The notes below the pieces were generated by a model. That model did no database searches, was not told where the DNA came from, and saw only the letters and a program-made list of their open reading frames with translations. A stretch of 64,000 bases of DNA from Aphrophora alni. Lineage: Eukaryota > Arthropoda > Insecta > Hemiptera > Aphrophoridae. The stretch spans positions 99,715,340 through 99,779,339 of the forward strand of contig OY740772.1 of assembly GCA_963513935.1 (NCBI GenBank). Direction: 5' to 3'. Below, piece after piece: positions 59,901-64,000 of this stretch; positions within the stretch are counted from its first letter, which is position 1, and each line of letters starts with the position of its first letter. Position numbers and translations under genes: made by a program.

Positions 59901-62900
59901 CATCGTAATGATACGAAATTTTACATGAGGAAAGAAGAAAGTTCAAATTTTACTGTGGTGTTTTCAAATCGAAAATATCTCTTATAGTTTCTGAGTAATT
60001 GATTCGAGAAAACAGCCAATTTTCAATCTTTGCAAAATGGTAAGGTACCCCCCTTGCAGTTTTTTAAGGCGAAAAATTGAGTTTTTGATTTTTGATTATT
60101 TTTATAGCTTAATAGAAGCATAATTAAATTTGGAGTCGAGTGGTGCTATTGAAATTTCAAAATTTTTAATATTTTTTTCATTTTTATCTAATTTTTGTAA
60201 AAATTTCAACATTTAACAATACCAACGATATGCACATCAATAGATGCAGAATTTAATAGAGAGTAAACCATGAAAAAATGACTTTGAAATCTCAAAGGGT
60301 TTACGAGTAATTGCAGTTCAAAGTTTTTTCAAAAAAGATCAAAATTTTTTTAAACCAACGATATGAGTATCAAAAGATGCAGAATTGAAAGGAGAACAAA
60401 CCCTGAAAAAATCACTTTGACATCTCAAATGGTTTAAGAGTTATTGCAATTTATATGTCAATAAAAATAGCGGATTTTAACATTTCACGTTTCGCCACTT
60501 GCAATACCTTTTTAAAACGCCTGTAGCTCCTTAACTATACATCGTAATGATACGAAATTTTACATGAGGAAAGAAGAAAGTTCAAATGTTACTGTGGTGT
60601 TTTCAAATCGAAAATATCTCTTATAGTTTCTGAGTAATTGATTCGAGAAAACAGCCAATTTTCAAACTTTGCAAAATGGTAAGGTACCCCCCTTGCAGTT
60701 TTTTAAGGCGAAAAATTGAGTTTTTGATTTTTGATTATTTTTATAGCTTAATAGAAGCATAATTAAATTTGGAGTCGAGTGGTGCTATTGAAATTTCAAA
60801 ATTTTTAATATTTTTTTCATTTTTATCTAATTTTTGTAAAAATTTCAACATTTAACAATACCAACGATATGCACATCAATAGATGCAGAATTTAATAGAG
60901 AGTAAACCATGAAAAAATGACTTTGAAATCTCAAAGGGTTTACGAGTAATTGCAGTTCAAAGTTTTTTCAAAAAAGATCAAAATTTTTTTAAACCAACGA
61001 TATCGGTATCAAAAGATGCAGAATTGAAAGGAGAACAAACCCTGAAAAAATCACTTTGACATCTCAAATGGTTTAAGAGTTATTGCAATTTATATGTCAA
61101 TAAAAATAGCTGATTTTAACATTTCACGTTTCGCCACTTGCAATACCTTTTTAAAACGCCTGTAGCTCCTTAACTATACATCGTAATGATACGAAATTTT
61201 ACATGAGGAAAGAAGAAAGTTCAAATTTTACTGTGGTGTTTTCAAATCGAAAATATCTCTTATAGTTTCTGAGTAATTGATTCGAGAAAACAGCCAATTT
61301 TCAAACTTTGCAAAATGGTAAGGTTCCCCCCTTGCAGTTTTTTAAGGCGAAAAATTGAGTTTTTGATTTTTGATTATTTTTATAGCTTAATAGAAGCATA
61401 ATTAAATTTGGAGTCGAGTGGTGCTATTGAAATTTCAAAATTTTTAATATTTTTTTCATTTTTATCTAATTTTTGTAAAAATTTCAACATTTAACAATAC
61501 CAACGATATGCACATCAATAGATGCAGAATTTAATAGAGAGTAAACCATGAAAAAATGACTTTGAAATCTCAAAGGGTTTACGAGTAATTGCAGTTCAAA
61601 GTTTTTTCAAAAAAGATCAAAATTTTTTTAAACCAACGATATGAGTATCAAAAGATGCAGAATTGAAAGGAGAACAAACCCTGAAAAAATCACTTTGACA
61701 TCTCAAATGGTTTAAGAGTTATTGCAATTTATATGTCAATAAAAATAGCTGATTTTAACATTTCACGTTTCGCCACTTGCAATACCTTTTTAAAACGCCT
61801 GTAGCTCCTTAACTATACATCGTAATGATACGAAATTTTACATGAGGAAAGAAGAAAGTTCAAATGTTACTGTGGTGTTTTCAAATCGAAAATATCTCTT
61901 ATAGTTTCTGAGTAATTGATTCGAGAAAACAGCCAATTTTCAAACTTTGCAAAATGGTAAGGTACCCCCCTTGCAGTTTTTTAAGGCGAAAAATTGAGTT
62001 TTTGATTTTTGATTATTTTTATAGCTTAATAGAAGCATAATTAAATTTGGAGTCAAGTGGTGCTATTGAAATTTCAAAATTTTTAATATTTTTTTCATTT
62101 TTATCTAATTTTTGTAAAAATTTCAACATTTAACAATACCAACGATATGCACATCAATAGATGCAGAATTTAATAGAGAGTAAACCATGAAAAAATGACT
62201 TTGAAATCTCAAAGGGTTTACGAGTAATTGCAGTTCAAAGTTTTTTCAAAAAAGATCAAAATTTTTTTAAACCAACGATATCGGTATCAAAAGATGCAGA
62301 ATTGAAAGGAGAACAAACCCTGAAAAAATCACTTTGACATCTCAAATGGTTTAAGAGTTATTGCAATTTATATGTCAATAAAAATAGCTGATTTTAACAT
62401 TTCACGTTTCGCCACTTGCAATACCTTTTTAAAACGCCTGTAGCTCCTTAACTATACATCGTAATGATACGAAATTTTACATGAGGAAAGAAGAAAGTTC
62501 AAATTTTACTGTGGTGTTTTCAAATCGAAAATATCTCTTATAGTTTCTGAGTAATTGATTCGAGAAAACAGCCAATTTTCAATCTTTGCAAAATGGTAAG
62601 GTACCCCCCTTGCAGTTTTTTAAGGCGAAAAATTGAGTTTTTGATTTTTGATTATTTTTATAGCTTAATAGAAGCATAATTAAATTTGGAGTCGAGTGGT
62701 GCTATTGAAATTTCAAAATTTTTAATATTTTTTTCATTTTTATCTATTTTTTGTAAAAATTTCAACATTTAACAATACCAACGATATGCACATCAATAGA
62801 TGCAGAATTTAATAGAGAGTAAACCATGAAAAAATGACTTTGAAATCTCAAAGGGTTTACGAGTAATTGCAGTTCAAAGTTTTTTCAAAAAAGATCAAAA

Positions 62901-64000
62901 TTTTTTTAAACCAACGATATCGGTATCAAAAGATGCAGAATTGAAAGGAGAACAAACCCTGAAAAAATCACTTTGACATCTCAAATGGTTTAAGAGTTAT
63001 TGCAATTTATATGTCAATAAAAATAGCTGATTTTAACATTTCACGTTTCGCCACTTGCAATACCTTTTTAAAACGCCTGTAGCTCCTTAACTATACATCG
63101 TAATGATACGAAATTTTACATGAGGAAAGAAGAAAGTTCAAATTTTACTGTGGTGTTTTCAAATCGAAAATATCTCTTATAGTTTCTGAGTAATTGATTC
63201 GAGAAAACAGCCAATTTTCAATCTTTGCAAAATGGTAAGGTACCCCCCTTGCAGTTTTTTAAGGCGAAAAATTGAGTTTTTGATTTTTGATTATTTTTAT
63301 AGCTTAATAGAAGCATAATTAAATTTGGAGTCGAGTGGTGCTATTGAAATTTCAAAATTTTTAATATTTTTTTCATTTTTATCTAATTTTTGTAAAAATT
63401 TCAACATTTAACAATACCAACGATATGCACATCAATAGATGCAGAATTTAATAGAGAGTAAACCATGAAAAAATGACTTTGAAATCTCAAAGGGTTTACG
63501 AGTAATTGCAGTTCAAAGTTTTTTCAAAAAAGATCAAAATTTTTTTAAACCAACGATATGAGTATCAAAAGATGCAGAATTGAAAGGAGAACAAACCCTG
63601 AAAAAATCACTTTGACATCTCAAATGGTTTAAGAGTTATTGCAATTTATATGTCAATAAAAATAGCGGATTTTAACATTTCACGTTTCGCCACTTGCAAT
63701 ACCTTTTTAAAACGCCTGTAGCTCCTTAACTATACATCGTAATGATACGAAATTTTACATGAGGAAAGAAGAAAGTTCAAATGTTACTGTGGTGTTTTCA
63801 AATCGAAAATATCTCTTATAGTTTCTGAGTAATTGATTCGAGAAAACAGCCAATTTTCAAACTTTGCAAAATGGTAAGGTACCCCCCTTGCAGTTTTTTA
63901 AGGCGAAAAATTGAGTTTTTGATTTTTGATTATTTTTATAGCTTAATAGAAGCATAATTAAATTTGGAGTCGAGTGGTGCTATTGAAATTTCAAAATTTT
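38982..64000 (+). repeat. Satellite DNA array, 639-bp monomer, about 39 copies
   Basis: Head-to-tail tandem copies with a period of 638-641 bp, measured between successive GGTAAGG marks (39585, 40224, 40865, 41504, 42143, 42782, 43421). The array starts at a slightly divergent edge copy (38982) and runs past the window end. Copies differ at few sites. Two main types exist: one with GATATGAGTATC, usually with AGCGGATT and AAATGTTACT, the other with GATATCGGTATC, AGCTGATT and AAATTTTACT. The C-run near the unit end varies in length. No coding capacity over 60 codons. Such arrays are typical of heterochromatin. Confidence 0.98.
47266..49183 (+). repeat. Higher-order duplication of three satellite monomers
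   Basis: A rare one-T deletion (TATTTTTTCATT) occurs in only two monomers, at about 47389 and 49306, exactly three monomers (1917 bp) apart. Their neighbours repeat the same order of types (CGG type, GAG with CTGATT, GAG with CGGATT). This indicates a recent three-monomer duplication. Confidence 0.7.

Noticed and set aside
38982..64000. CRISPR-like array or CENP-B box
   Set aside because: The units are contiguous 639-bp tandem copies without spacers, and no convincing CENP-B box was seen.

Overview
The window is AT-rich eukaryotic DNA, almost certainly from an arthropod and probably an insect. The evidence is spliced genes with short GT-AG exons, mariner, Tigger, Jockey-like and Penelope-like transposon remains, an arthropod-type TATA plus TCAKTY-initiator promoter grammar, and an insect-type Polinton/Maverick. 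The exact order or species cannot be read from the sequence.

Region 1 (1 to about 16.4 kb) is host DNA littered with decayed repeats. It starts inside a broken Penelope-like element (GIY-YIG endonuclease). A host gene on the minus strand can be assembled from five small exons between 10936 and 2232. The exon phases agree, and the 128-residue product looks like RNA polymerase III subunit RPC9 (CRCP). Two more minus-strand exons (14345-14237 and 14003-13876) form the 3' end of an unidentified gene. Between and inside these lie a mariner relic, a Tigger-type element with TA target duplication, a dispersed ~170-bp repeat and an RNase H relic of a retroelement.

Region 2 (about 17.1 to 30.75 kb) is visibly more GC-rich and holds one degraded Polinton/Maverick, with nine genes all on the minus strand. 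In transcription order these are protein-primed family B DNA polymerase, chromodomain integrase, packaging ATPase, a GT14-like glycosyltransferase, a DUF8207-type protein, a tail-fibre-like repeat protein, a matrix metalloprotease with hemopexin-type domain, a candidate minor capsid protein and a double-jelly-roll major capsid protein. Together they would make a virion-building, self-replicating and integrating element. The metalloprotease, glycosyltransferase and fibre-like protein are unusual cargo and suggest interaction with a host surface or matrix (inference). The copy is dead. The polymerase has at least three frameshifts, the ATPase is split by a 1756-bp piggyBac-like insertion at TTAA, the DUF8207 gene and major capsid gene each carry an in-frame stop, the candidate minor capsid gene has a frameshift and lost its 5' part, and no adenain-like protease was found. 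Several genes share one promoter plan, a TATA-like box 29-33 bp upstream of a TCAKTY-like initiator, including a plus-strand promoter at the right end that drives only a stub.

Region 3 (about 30.75 to 38.98 kb) is again AT-rich and repeat-filled: a Tigger MITE, a degraded mariner/Tc1-type element with perfect ~35-bp ends inserted in the loop of a ~105-bp-arm inverted repeat that carries a hammerhead-like motif, an internally deleted Jockey-like element, and a (GA)n tract.

Region 4 (38.98 kb to the end) is an uninterrupted satellite array with a 639-bp monomer, about 39 copies, built from two co-segregating monomer types and showing local higher-order duplication.
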